A model generated the notes under the pieces. That model did not search any database, was not told the origin of the DNA, and worked only from the letters and a program-made list of their open reading frames with translations. A program made the position numbers and the translations under genes. Shown here one piece after another: positions 25,495 through 34,261 of a DNA stretch of 64,000 nucleotides (its first letter is position 1; each line of letters starts with the position of its first letter). The stretch comes from Duganella sp. 1224. GTDB lineage: Bacteria > Pseudomonadota > Gammaproteobacteria > Burkholderiales > Burkholderiaceae_D. Location of the stretch: positions 1,612,001 through 1,676,000 of the forward strand of contig NZ_JACBYS010000001.1 in NCBI RefSeq assembly GCF_013408245.1. The letters are read 5' to 3'.

Positions 25495-27572
25495 TAGTAG
25501 GTGAGGCGGAGCTGGAGGTAGCCGGTGCGCGGGGCGCCGGCCATGCGGCCGGCGTTGCCGTCGACGTTGCGGGTGTAGTAGCGCTTGTCGGCGATGTTGT
25601 TGACGCCGGCCGCCACTTCGTAGCCGCGCCCTTTCCATGACAGGTTGGCGTTCCACAGGCGGAAGCCGGGGATCTGGCCGACGCCGCCGTTGGCCGCTTC
25701 CGCCACCGTGTTGGCGGTGTCGGAGTATTGCCTGGTCTGGTGCGTGGTCGACAGGTTGGCCGTCCAGGCGCCCACCCGGTAGCGCGCGCCCAGCGTGTCG
25801 GTGGTGCGCGAGTAGAACGGCACGTCCAACCCCGCCGTCGCGCCCGATTCCTGGATGGCCTTGGTGTAGGTGTAGTTGGCGTAGACGTTCAGCCCGGCCA
25901 GCGGGCCGGCTTCGTCAAACGTGTAGTCGGCGGCGGTTTCGATGCCATCGTGGTTGGTGGCGCCGATGTTCTGGAACGTCGCCGGCGTGATGCCGGGCAC
26001 TTGCACGATCTGGTTGTCGAATTTGAGCTTGAACACGGTGGCCTCGGCGCTCACCGCACCGCTCTTCCAGCGCGCGCCCAACTCGGCCGTTTTGGCCAGC
26101 TCCGGTTTTAGCGGATTGGCAGGTGTTTGCGAATTCAACTGCGTGTTCTGCACCGGACCAAACGAGGTGGTGTAGTTGGCGAACACCGTCAGCGCCGGAT
26201 GCAGCAGGTAGGCCACGTTGAGCGACGGCAGCGCCTTGGTGTTGTCGGTGTCGAAGCTCGCCTTGGCGGCCAGGTCGTTGCGGGTCGACGAGATCTGCTC
26301 GTAACGCACGCCCGGCGTGATGCGCCACTGGCCCAGCGCGATGCGGTCGTCGATGTAGGCCGCGTGCGCGTCGGTGCTGTTGACGAAGGTGCTGGTGGCG
26401 CCGTTCAGGCCGGTCGCCACCGTCTGCAGGTAGTTGTTGTCGTCGCCGCGCTCGCGCAGAAAGCGGTAGCCGACCGTGACGTCGTGCGTCATGCCGCCGG
26501 CGTTGAAGCGCTGCGTGTAGCGCGGTTCGATGCCCAGCACCTGGTAGTTGCGCGGCTGCCAGGTGATCTGCGTTTTGGCGTTGTTGATCAGCGCGCTCTG
26601 GCGGAAGCTTTCGTTGTAGTAGGCCTTGATCTCGACTTCCTGCGTGGCCGAGAGGGTGTTCAGGTAGCCGACGTCGACGCCATGGCGGTCGCCGCTCCAG
26701 AAGTCGGTCGGGCGCGTGTTCTGGAACGGGTCGGCCTTGTATTGCGCCACCGTCAGGCCGCCCGGCGTGCGCGACAGCACGTCGTAGTAGGACACCTTGC
26801 CGTACAGCTCGCTGTGGTTGTTCAGCGGGTAGCGGAACTTCAGCGCGACGTCGTTGACGCGCTCGTCGCTGCCCTGGCGCCATTCCGAGCCTTCCATGCC
26901 CGAGTACAGCAGCGCGACGCCAAGACCGTTGCTGGCGGTGCCGCCGACGAAGGCGCTGTACTGGCGGTTGCTGCGGCCCTCGCCGAAGCTGTTGTAACGG
27001 ACGTTGGCGTCGCCATGGATGCCGTCGCCGTCGGGGATGGCGCGGCTGCGGAAGTTGATGATGCCGCCGACGTTCTGCGGGCCGTAGCGCACCGCGCCGC
27101 CGCCGCGCACCACGTCGATCGATTCAATATTGTTGAGGCTGACCGGGGCGAACGACAGCTGCGGCTGGCCGTACGGCGCCACCGCCAGCGGAATGCCGTC
27201 CAGCAGCACGGTCGACCGCGGCGAGTAACGCCCGGTCAGTCCCCGGATGCCGATGTTGAGCGAGATGGCGCTGCCGGCCGTGCCCGAGTTGTCGGTCGAC
27301 TGGACGCCGGGGATGCGGCGCAGCACGTCGCCGATGTTGGCAGCGCCGGTGTCGTCGATGTCTTCCTTGCTGACCACGGTCCGCGCGCCGGCGAAATTCT
27401 TCACACTGTTCTGCAGGCCGGAGCCGAGCCAGCTGCCCGACACCTGGATGGTTTCCATCGGCGCGTCGTCGGTTTGCTGGGCGTGCAGCGCGAGCGGCGC
27501 CGTCAGCAGGGATACCGCGGCGGCCAACGCGGTCAGTTTGAATGGCGCTACGTGCAGGGACAATTGAGGCAT
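25494..27572 (-). CDS. TonB-dependent outer-membrane receptor (iron-type)
   Basis: The start at 27572 gives a 692-residue precursor with a signal peptide (FKLTALAAAVSLLTAPLALH, cleavage after AQ); an 18-codon extension upstream would run into the Fur box. A TonB-box-like METIQVSG comes first, then the plug (DIGDVLRRIPGVQSTDNSGT; VVRGGGAVRYGPQNVGGIIN) and a 22-strand barrel ending in YLQLRLTY. The FecA-like plug and the Fur-box-like palindrome upstream indicate uptake of a ferric chelate; the chelate is not identifiable. Its stop codon overlaps the end of the RAYT element by one base, so that hairpin may end its transcript. Confidence 0.92.
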   Translation of the reverse strand: MPQLSLHVAPFKLTALAAAVSLLTAPLALHAQQTDDAPMETIQVSGSWLGSGLQNSVKNFAGARTVVSKEDIDDTGAANIGDVLRRIPGVQSTDNSGTAGSAISLNIGIRGLTGRYSPRSTVLLDGIPLAVAPYGQPQLSFAPVSLNNIESIDVVRGGGAVRYGPQNVGGIINFRSRAIPDGDGIHGDANVRYNSFGEGRSNRQYSAFVGGTASNGLGVALLYSGMEGSEWRQGSDERVNDVALKFRYPLNNHSELYGKVSYYDVLSRTPGGLTVAQYKADPFQNTRPTDFWSGDRHGVDVGYLNTLSATQEVEIKAYYNESFRQSALINNAKTQITWQPRNYQVLGIEPRYTQRFNAGGMTHDVTVGYRFLRERGDDNNYLQTVATGLNGATSTFVNSTDAHAAYIDDRIALGQWRITPGVRYEQISSTRNDLAAKASFDTDNTKALPSLNVAYLLHPALTVFANYTTSFGPVQNTQLNSQTPANPLKPELAKTAELGARWKSGAVSAEATVFKLKFDNQIVQVPGITPATFQNIGATNHDGIETAADYTFDEAGPLAGLNVYANYTYTKAIQESGATAGLDVPFYSRTTDTLGARYRVGAWTANLSTTHQTRQYSDTANTVAEAANGGVGQIPGFRLWNANLSWKGRGYEVAAGVNNIADKRYYTRNVDGNAGRMAGAPRTGYLQLRLTY

Positions 27573-27603
27573 GGGAGCAATATTGACGAATCTAAAACGA
27601 GCG

Positions 27604-27624
27604 GAATGATAACAGTTCTCATTC
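27604..27624. promoter_or_regulatory. Fur-box-like palindrome between divergent iron genes
   Basis: This 21-base site has arms GAATGA and TCATTC outside and AAC and GTT inside, around a central A; only one pair (T and C) is mismatched. It closely resembles the classical Fur box (GATAATGAT inverted). It lies 32 bases from the receptor start on the left and 41 bases from the DUF2946 gene on the right, so it could repress both directions in iron-replete cells. Assignment to Fur is from the motif only. Confidence 0.72.
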
Positions 27625-27664
27625 ACAATAGCCAGATTTTCGCGTGCTGGTTTATAATTGCCGG

Positions 27665-28024
27665 ATGTTCAAGTCCGCCAAACGCCAAGTGCTGCACATC
27701 TGGATCGCCATGCTGGCCGTCCTGTTTGCCGCGCTGGCGCCGACCGTGTCACATGCGCTGGCGGCCACCACCAGCGCCGCGCTGGCGGAAATGTGTACCG
27801 TCGATAGCGGCGCCAAGAAGGCGCCGACCAACGTCATGCACGGCATGGAGCATTGCGCCTATTGCGCGCTGCAGGCGTCCACGCCGGCTTTGCCGCCTTC
27901 TCCCGTGCATGGTTTCGCCGTCATCGGCGGCCATGACCTGTATCCCCCGCTGTTCTACACCGCGCCGCAGCCGCTGCATCCATGGCGCGCCGCCAGCCCA
28001 CGCGGGCCGCCCGCCCTTTCCTGA
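27665..28024 (+). CDS. Small DUF2946-like exported protein
   Basis: The 119-residue product starts at 27665; an in-frame GTG seven codons earlier is possible. It has a hydrophobic N-terminal signal or anchor (IWIAMLAVLFAALAPTVSHA) and a conserved HGMEHCAYCALQ segment with a CxxC pair, as in the DUF2946 family. These small proteins usually lie next to TonB receptors for metals, mostly copper or iron, and are of unknown function; metal binding by the His/Cys cluster is plausible. A TonB receptor follows 72 bases downstream, and a Fur-box-like site precedes it. Confidence 0.75.
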   Translation: MFKSAKRQVLHIWIAMLAVLFAALAPTVSHALAATTSAALAEMCTVDSGAKKAPTNVMHGMEHCAYCALQASTPALPPSPVHGFAVIGGHDLYPPLFYTAPQPLHPWRAASPRGPPALS

Positions 28025-28096
28025 TCGTTAGTCCGTCATTTCCGCCATTCCCGCTCGCGAGGATGGCGGCCATCATTACGCATCATCAGGAATAGC

Positions 28097-30376
28097 ATGA
28101 ACACCACCATGTCTCCCCTGGCAGTGGCGCTGCTTGCCGCCTTTGCCGCTCAGGTCCACGCCGAAGACGGCGTGCCGCTGCATCAACTGGGCACCGTGAC
28201 CATCACCGGCAACCGCCCTACTTCGCTGCCAACGCAAATTCCCACCACCATTGAGGGCATCACCAAAGAGGACATCGAGCGCGATATCAACGCCACCGAT
28301 GCCGAGGACGCGCTCAAATACCTGCCCAGTCTCCTGGTGCGCAAGCGCTACATCGGCGACTACAACCACGCCGTGCTGTCCACGCGCGCTTCCGGCACCG
28401 GCAACAGCGCGCGCTCGATGGTGTATGCGGACGGTATCTTGCTGTCCAATTATCTCGGCAACGGCGCCACGTTTGCGCCGCGCTGGGGCATGGTCAGCCC
28501 CGAGGAAATCGAACGCGTCGATGTGCTGTATGGGCCTTTCTCGGCGGCGTACGGCGGCAACTCGGTCGGCGCCGTGGTCGATTACGTCACGCGCATGCCG
28601 ACCCGCTTCGAAGCCCACGCCAAGCTGACGCTGACGCACCAGCCCTTCAAACTGTACGGCACCAATGACCGCTACGACGGCAAGCAAGGCAGTTTTTCGC
28701 TGGGCGACCGCCAGGGCGCGTGGTCGTGGTGGCTGGCGTTGAACCGCACCGACAGCGAAGGACAGCCGCTGACCTTCCCCACGCGCGCGGCCGGCGCGTC
28801 GTCACTGAGCAGCGCCGGCACGCCGGTGAGCGGCGCGGTGGCGGGCCTGGACCGCACCAACAGTCCCTGGTATCTGCTGGGCGCGGCCACGCAATATCAC
28901 ACCGTGCAGGATCAGTTGAAGGCCAAGCTGGCGGTCGATTTTTCGCCGACCATGCGCGCCACCTACACCTTCGGCTTGTGGCGCAATGCGTCGGAGGGCC
29001 GCCCGACCAGCTATCTGCGCGATGCGGCCGGCCAGCCGGTGTACAGCGGCACCGTCAACGTCAGCGGGCACGCGTACACGCTGACGCCAACCGATTTCAA
29101 CGTCTCCAACGAAGACCTGCGGCATGTCATGCATGGCCTCACGCTAAAGACCAACACCAGGGGCGTGTTCGACTGGGAAATCGCCGCCAGTCTGTATGAC
29201 TACGACAAGGACCGACTGCGCGCTGCGACCACCGTGACGATGCCGGCATCGCTGAACGGCGGCGCCGGACGCCTGGTCAATCAGGGCGGCACCGGCTGGA
29301 ATACCCTGGCGGCCAAGGGCGTGTGGCGCCCGGATGCGGCGCATATCGCGGAATTCGGCTACCAGCGCGAGGCTTACAAGTTAAGCAGCACCGAGTCGCC
29401 TGTCGCGGATTGGATCAGCGGTACGCCGGTCAGCGCGCCAACTTCGCGCTTTGCCGGCAAGACGGAGATCAACAGCCTGTATGCGCAGGACACCTGGAAG
29501 TTCGCGCCGCAATGGAAGACCGTTCTGGGCGCGCGCTTCGAGCACTGGCATGCGCACGACGGCGTGACCGCCAACGCGCTGAATGCGGCGGCGCACGCGG
29601 AACGCACGGAGCATTATGTCTCGCCGAAAGCGGCGCTGGCGTACCAGGCCAGCGAAGACTGGGTGTTGAAGGCGTCGCTGGGCCGCGCGGTGCGCATGCC
29701 GACGGTGTCGGAGCTGTATCAGGGCGGCCTGAATGCCGCCGGCCAGCTGACCAACAACGATCCTAAGCTCAAGCCGGAAAAGTCGTGGACCACGGAGCTC
29801 AGCGGCGAGCGCAAGCTGGATGGCGGCTACCTGCGCCTGACCGCCTTCGGCGAACGTACCGCCGACGCGCTGTATTCGCAGACCAATGTGCTGGTGCTCC
29901 CGCTGGTGACGAATATCCAGAACGTGGACCTGATCCGCACCAAGGGGCTGGAGGTTTCGTATGGCGCCAGCGACGTGCTGCTGCGCGGCCTGGAGCTGAG
30001 TTCCAGCCTGACGTGGACCGATTCGAAGATCATCCGCAACGACAAGGCGCCCAGCAGCGTGGGCAAGTGGCAGCCGCGCATTCCCGCGTGGCGCGCCACC
30101 GGCGTGGCCACGTACGCGGTCAATGACAAGCTGTCGATGACGCTGGCGGCGCGCTACAGCGGCAAGCAGTATTCAACGCTGGATAATTCGGACGTCAACG
30201 GCTTTGCCTATCAGGGGGCCAGCAAGTACTTCACCGCCGATGCGCGCCTGCGCTATCGCTTTAACGCGCAGTGGAGCATGGCGCTGGGTGTGGACAATCT
30301 GAATAACTACCAGTACTGGAACTTCCACCCTTATCCGCAACGCACCTACGTCGCTGAACTGAAGTTCGATCTCTAA
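28097..30376 (+). CDS. TonB-dependent outer-membrane receptor
   Basis: The 759-residue protein has a signal peptide (MSPLAVALLAAFAAQVHAED) and a TonB-box-like TVTITGN. The plug domain (DALKYLPSLLVRKRYIGDYN; VYADGILLSNYLGNGATFAP; DVLYGPFSAAYGGNSVGAVV) is followed by a barrel that ends in YVAELKFDL with an aromatic-rich last strand. It follows a DUF2946-like gene and shares the Fur-box-like promoter region, so import of an iron complex is the best guess. Copper receptors of the OprC type also pair with DUF2946, but OprC-specific motifs are not seen. A strong hairpin follows the stop. Confidence 0.9.
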   Translation: MNTTMSPLAVALLAAFAAQVHAEDGVPLHQLGTVTITGNRPTSLPTQIPTTIEGITKEDIERDINATDAEDALKYLPSLLVRKRYIGDYNHAVLSTRASGTGNSARSMVYADGILLSNYLGNGATFAPRWGMVSPEEIERVDVLYGPFSAAYGGNSVGAVVDYVTRMPTRFEAHAKLTLTHQPFKLYGTNDRYDGKQGSFSLGDRQGAWSWWLALNRTDSEGQPLTFPTRAAGASSLSSAGTPVSGAVAGLDRTNSPWYLLGAATQYHTVQDQLKAKLAVDFSPTMRATYTFGLWRNASEGRPTSYLRDAAGQPVYSGTVNVSGHAYTLTPTDFNVSNEDLRHVMHGLTLKTNTRGVFDWEIAASLYDYDKDRLRAATTVTMPASLNGGAGRLVNQGGTGWNTLAAKGVWRPDAAHIAEFGYQREAYKLSSTESPVADWISGTPVSAPTSRFAGKTEINSLYAQDTWKFAPQWKTVLGARFEHWHAHDGVTANALNAAAHAERTEHYVSPKAALAYQASEDWVLKASLGRAVRMPTVSELYQGGLNAAGQLTNNDPKLKPEKSWTTELSGERKLDGGYLRLTAFGERTADALYSQTNVLVLPLVTNIQNVDLIRTKGLEVSYGASDVLLRGLELSSSLTWTDSKIIRNDKAPSSVGKWQPRIPAWRATGVATYAVNDKLSMTLAARYSGKQYSTLDNSDVNGFAYQGASKYFTADARLRYRFNAQWSMALGVDNLNNYQYWNFHPYPQRTYVAELKFDL

Positions 30377-30388
30377 ACCTTGAACCGC

Positions 30389-30416
30389 GGCGCCGCCGGA
30401 TTTTTCCGGTGGCGCC
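30389..30416 (+). terminator. Terminator-like hairpin after the TonB receptor gene
   Basis: An eleven-pair stem, GGCGCCGCCGG (30389-30399) with CCGGTGGCGCC (30406-30416) including one G-T pair, closes a T-rich six-base loop. There is no U-run after it, so it may need Rho or act as an RNA-stabilising hairpin. Confidence 0.6.
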
Positions 30417-30429
30417 TGCTGCGCATTTA

Positions 30430-30452
30430 AACATTCATATGATATACTTGTT
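30430..30452. promoter_or_regulatory. NsrR-like operator upstream of hmp
   Basis: The 23-base sequence has the 11-1-11 form of NsrR sites: AACA and TGTT at the ends, ATAT and ATAT beside a central G. It matches the enterobacterial consensus (AAGATGYATTT, one base, inverted) at 16 of 22 positions by my count. It lies 32 bases before the hmp start in an AT-rich promoter region. NsrR control of hmp is well known in proteobacteria; here it is inferred. Confidence 0.5.
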
Positions 30453-30484
30453 TACGTCATCAATTCCCTACGACAGAGATCATC

Positions 30485-31690
30485 ATGCTTAGCACCGAAC
30501 ACAAAGCCATCATCAGCGCAACCGTTCCGATTCTGGAAGAAGGCGGCGAAGCCCTGACCCGCCACTTCTACCAGTCGATGTTCCGCGATTATCCGCACGT
30601 GAAGCCGCTGTTCAATCAAGCCAACCAGCATGACGGCCATCAGCAGCGCGCGCTGGCCAATGCGGTGCTCATGTATGCGAAGAATATCGAGAAGCTGGAG
30701 AATCTGGGTCCGCTGGTGGCGACGATCGTGCACAAGCACGTGTCCTTGCAGATCCTGCCGGAGCATTATCCCGTCGTTGGCGCGTCGCTGCTGAAGGCGA
30801 TCCGCGAGGTGCTGGGCGAACAGGTGGCCACCGACGCGGTGATTGCAGCCTGGGGCGCGGCCTATGGCCAACTGGCCGATATCCTGATGGGCGCCGAGGA
30901 AAGCGTCTATCAGCAAAACGAGCGGGCCGAGGGCGGCTGGCGTGGCGCGCGTGCCTTCAAGGTCCGCGCCCGGACGGTGGAAAGCGATGAGATCACCTCC
31001 TTCGTGCTGGTGCCCGCCGATGGCGGCAAGGTGGTGGCACACCAGCCGGGCCAGTACATCGGTATTCAGGTCGATGTGAACGGCGAGCCGCATCGCCGCC
31101 AGTATTCGCTGTCCGAGACGGCGAATGGCGTCAGCTACCGCATCAGCGTGAAGCGCGAGCCGGGTGGCCTGGTGTCCAACTTCCTGCACGATCAGCTGCA
31201 GGTGGGCGACAGCGTCGATCTGTTCCCGCCATCCGGCGACTTTGTGCTGACCGATAGCGACAAGCCGCTGGTGCTGATCAGCGGTGGCGTCGGCATCACC
31301 CCCACGCTGGCCATGCTGACGGCGGCGCTGGCGACCGGGCGTGCGATCCACTTCATTCACGCGGCGCGTCACGCCGGTGTGCACGCCTTCCGCGAGCATA
31401 TCGATGCGCTGGCGGCCAGTCATCCGCAACTGCGGCGCTACTACTGCTACGAGTCGGCAGATGCCCATGGACCGCAGCCGCATGCCACCGGTTACCTGAA
31501 TCCGCGGCAGCTGTCCGCATGGCTGCCGCAGACGCGCGATGTGGACGCCTACTTCCTCGGCCCCACCCCGTTCATGAAGGCGATCAAGTCGCACCTGGCG
31601 GAACTGGGCGTGCCGCCGTCGCAAACGCACTATGAGTTCTTCGGCCCTGCCGAAGCCCTGGCGCTGGATACGCAACGCGGGCCACAATAG
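30485..31690 (+). CDS. hmp: Flavohaemoglobin (nitric oxide dioxygenase)
   Basis: The 401-residue protein has the three-domain order of Hmp. The globin domain (1-140) has the proximal histidine in VHKHVSLQILPEHY. The FAD domain carries RQYSLSETANG near residue 205, and the NAD domain carries ISGGVGITPTLAMLTA near residue 270. It oxidises NO to nitrate with O2 and NADH in the cytoplasm. The length is normal and all signatures are intact. An NsrR-like palindrome lies upstream. Immediately after the stop lies a decayed hydrolase remnant in another frame. Confidence 0.95.
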   Translation: MLSTEHKAIISATVPILEEGGEALTRHFYQSMFRDYPHVKPLFNQANQHDGHQQRALANAVLMYAKNIEKLENLGPLVATIVHKHVSLQILPEHYPVVGASLLKAIREVLGEQVATDAVIAAWGAAYGQLADILMGAEESVYQQNERAEGGWRGARAFKVRARTVESDEITSFVLVPADGGKVVAHQPGQYIGIQVDVNGEPHRRQYSLSETANGVSYRISVKREPGGLVSNFLHDQLQVGDSVDLFPPSGDFVLTDSDKPLVLISGGVGITPTLAMLTAALATGRAIHFIHAARHAGVHAFREHIDALAASHPQLRRYYCYESADAHGPQPHATGYLNPRQLSAWLPQTRDVDAYFLGPTPFMKAIKSHLAELGVPPSQTHYEFFGPAEALALDTQRGPQ

Positions 31691-32171
31691 GGCGCTGGTG
31701 ATCGCAACGCCGGGCAGCAGCGTCAAGGCGCAGATCGGCGCCAACTACGCGGCAAGGCTGGCCAACCTGGGCTTCGTGACGCTGGCCTTTGACCCTTCCT
31801 ACCAGGGACAAAGCGAGGGCGAGCCGCGCGATCAGGAAAATCCTGCGGCGCGCGTCGAGGACATTCGCTGCGCGGCGCATTTTCTGATGACGCTGCCGTT
31901 CGTGGCGGAAGATAGCCTGGGCTTAGTGGGCGTCTGCGCGGGCGGCGGCTACGCGGCCAGCGCCGCGTCGACCGACCATCGGTTCAAGGCGCTTGGCACG
32001 GCACAAGCGATGGGCGTGGCCGACCGCGACCTGCTCGACGCGATCGACTACTACCGCACGCCACGCGGGTACAACGCACATTCCACCAATCGGCGCTATT
32101 TCACCAGTCTCGGCCCGATGCTGGGGTTTGATGCATTCCAACTGGCCAGTTTCCGGGCCCATTTGAGCTAG
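31686..32171 (+). pseudogene. Remnant of an alpha/beta hydrolase (YcjY-like)
   Basis: An open frame that overlaps the last codons of hmp shows hydrolase similarity from about 31686: ALVIATPGSSVKAQIGANYA, LGFVTLAFDPSYQGQSEGEP, the nucleophile-elbow-like GLVGVCAGGGYAASAA, and DYYRTPRGYNAHSTN. Complete YcjY-like proteins are about 310 residues. Here the N-terminal strands are missing, and about 50 residues between the KALGTAQAMG and DYYRTPRGY blocks are gone. The C-terminal block with the catalytic His is absent, and the elbow reads CAGGG. A decayed gene is the best reading. It could still be translated from a start inside hmp. Confidence 0.7.
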
Positions 32172-32192
32172 TGGCGCACCGGATATCCGCCA

Positions 32193-34169
32193 TCAGAACT
32201 TGGCGCGCACACCGAATACCACGTTACGGCCTGGCAGCGGCGCGATGTCCTTCAGCACCGAGGTCGAGACGCGGATTTCTTCGTTGGTCAGGTTTTTCGC
32301 CAGCAGGAACCAGGTCAGGTCATAGCCGTCCACCTTCTGCGTATAAGACACATTGGCGTTCAGCTGGTTGTAAGCTGGGGTGTCGGTGGTTTCGAACGAC
32401 GCCAGACGGTCCTGCGACTGCGCGTGCACCAGCGACAGGCCGGCACGCCACGCGCCCATCTTGTATGCGGTGCTGACGCCGATGCGGTTGGCCGGCTGCA
32501 GCGGCAGGCTGCCGCCGCGATCGAGCTTGCCGCGCGAGGTGTCCGCGAACACGCGGCCGGACCAGCCGGCGCCGGTCGGGTTGTATTCCAGCTCTGCCTC
32601 GGCGCCCTGGATGGTGGCGTCGGCCTGCTCGAAAATGCGTTCGCGCAGCTCGTCGCCCGGGTTGCCCTCCTCGTCCAGCAGGTTGCCGGTGATGTGGCCA
32701 TAGATGAAGTCACTGACCTTGTTGCGGAAGACGTTGGCCTTCCAGCGCATCAGGCCCGTGGTCTTCTGCACATTCAGCTCGATATTGCGCGAGGTCTCCT
32801 TCTTGAAGTCGGCGTTGCCGATGTCGAAGGTGGCGGTGGCGTCGTGCGGGCCGCTGGAGTAAAGTTCCTCGGTCGATGGCGCGCGCTGCGCGTAGGACAG
32901 CGTGGCACCGATCGCGTAGCCCGGCACGAACGGCCACAGCCCCCCCACCGATGCCGATTGCAGATTGAACGAGCGCTTCACGCCCGTCACCGGCTCGCGC
33001 TTGACGCGCTCTACGCGGCCGCCGGCGTTGAACCTGACCGGGCCGAAGTCGGTTTCCTCGACCAGGAAGGCGGCATTCGAGGTCGAATGCGTGACCGGCA
33101 CGGTATCCGGGCCGCCTTCCGCGCTCAGGGCGGAGAAGTTGGTGTTCTCGGTCTGCACGCCGAAGGTGCCATGCCAGCCGGCCACCGGCTTGTGCGTCAG
33201 TTCGAAACGCGTCTCGGTCGCGTGGTTCTTGAACAGCACTTCCGGCGCGCCATCCTCGCCGATTTCGGCATGCTTGTAATCGGTGTAGCCGGCCTTGAAC
33301 TTGAAGGTTTCAAAGCCCGCGAACGGTGCCTTGACCAGGCTGTCGATGTCGTAGCGGGTCTGCTTCTGGTCGATCTTTGAGCCTTCGTCGCTCGGGATGC
33401 CGTAGACGTTGGACAGGCGCGACACCGAGGCGCCGATGAAGCCCCAGCTATCCACCCACGACCCGCCAATGCCGCCGGTGCGCTCGCGCGTGTCCGAGTG
33501 CGGCAGCCGGCCGCTGGCCGAATCGGGGTCACCCAGCACGCGGTTGCCGGGGATTTTGTAGTCGTCCGCGTTGCGGAAATTGCCGTCGATGTGCCAGGCC
33601 ATCTTGTCGACCGAGCCGTCGATGGTGCCGGACAGATTGCGGCCGCTGTCCACCGAGCTGGCGCGCGCCTCCACTTGGCCGGTCAGCTTCGGCTCCAGCG
33701 CGGTGGGAATGCGCTCGTTGACGACGTTGACCAGGCCGCCGATGGCGCCGGAGCCATACAGCAGCGCCGCCGGCCCGCGCAGGATTTCGATCTGCTGTGC
33801 CACCGCGCCCTCCGCCGCCACCGCGTGGTCATTGGACAGGCCGGAGACGTCGGAAACGGCCATGCCGTTTTCCAGCATCTTAACGCGCGCGCCTTCCAGG
33901 CCGCGGATGATGGGGCGCGAGGCGCCGGCGCCAAATGCCGATGCCGACACGCCCAGTTCCTGCGACAGCGTCTCGCCCAGCGAGCTGCCGGTCTTGTCGC
34001 GCAGCTCGTCGCCGGCCAGCACCTTGGCCGGGGTCAGGATCTGGTCATTCGCGCTGTTGCCGAATGGCGTGGCGGTGACCACCACCTGTTGAACCGCGGC
34101 CTGGCCGAAGGCCAGCGTGGAATAGGCGGACAGGATCGCGCTGGCCAGCAGCGTGCGTTGAATCTTCAT
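32193..34169 (-). CDS. znuD: ZnuD-like TonB-dependent zinc receptor
   Basis: The 658-residue precursor has a signal peptide (LLASAILSAYSTLAFGQ), a plug with SRPIIRGLEGARVKMLENGM and QIEILRGPAALLYGSGAIGG, and a barrel ending in VVFGVRAKF. Family-specific blocks match ZnuD-type receptors: APSTEELYSSGPHDATATFD and YTDYKHAEIGEDG with HATETRFELTHKP. ZnuD takes up free zinc or haem across the outer membrane. The neighbours are Zur and a CobW-type GTPase, which supports zinc. The gene converges with the hydrolase remnant and is led by a short spacer after the small DUF2946-like gene on the same strand. The symbol is by similarity. Confidence 0.82.
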   Translation of the reverse strand: MKIQRTLLASAILSAYSTLAFGQAAVQQVVVTATPFGNSANDQILTPAKVLAGDELRDKTGSSLGETLSQELGVSASAFGAGASRPIIRGLEGARVKMLENGMAVSDVSGLSNDHAVAAEGAVAQQIEILRGPAALLYGSGAIGGLVNVVNERIPTALEPKLTGQVEARASSVDSGRNLSGTIDGSVDKMAWHIDGNFRNADDYKIPGNRVLGDPDSASGRLPHSDTRERTGGIGGSWVDSWGFIGASVSRLSNVYGIPSDEGSKIDQKQTRYDIDSLVKAPFAGFETFKFKAGYTDYKHAEIGEDGAPEVLFKNHATETRFELTHKPVAGWHGTFGVQTENTNFSALSAEGGPDTVPVTHSTSNAAFLVEETDFGPVRFNAGGRVERVKREPVTGVKRSFNLQSASVGGLWPFVPGYAIGATLSYAQRAPSTEELYSSGPHDATATFDIGNADFKKETSRNIELNVQKTTGLMRWKANVFRNKVSDFIYGHITGNLLDEEGNPGDELRERIFEQADATIQGAEAELEYNPTGAGWSGRVFADTSRGKLDRGGSLPLQPANRIGVSTAYKMGAWRAGLSLVHAQSQDRLASFETTDTPAYNQLNANVSYTQKVDGYDLTWFLLAKNLTNEEIRVSTSVLKDIAPLPGRNVVFGVRAKF

Positions 34170-34261
34170 GTAAAACCTCTAGCAATGTAAGTGACGGCCG
34201 CACGGACGCGTGACGAAGCCTTGCGCCCCGCTGCGGCAAAAAATCGGACGGATTTCGGGTG

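Noticed and set aside
34170..34261. A Zur-type site upstream of the ZnuD-like gene
   Set aside because: I found no copy of the TGCAA/TTGCA palindrome here; only an isolated TTGC...GCAA with an 11-base centre, too loose to report.
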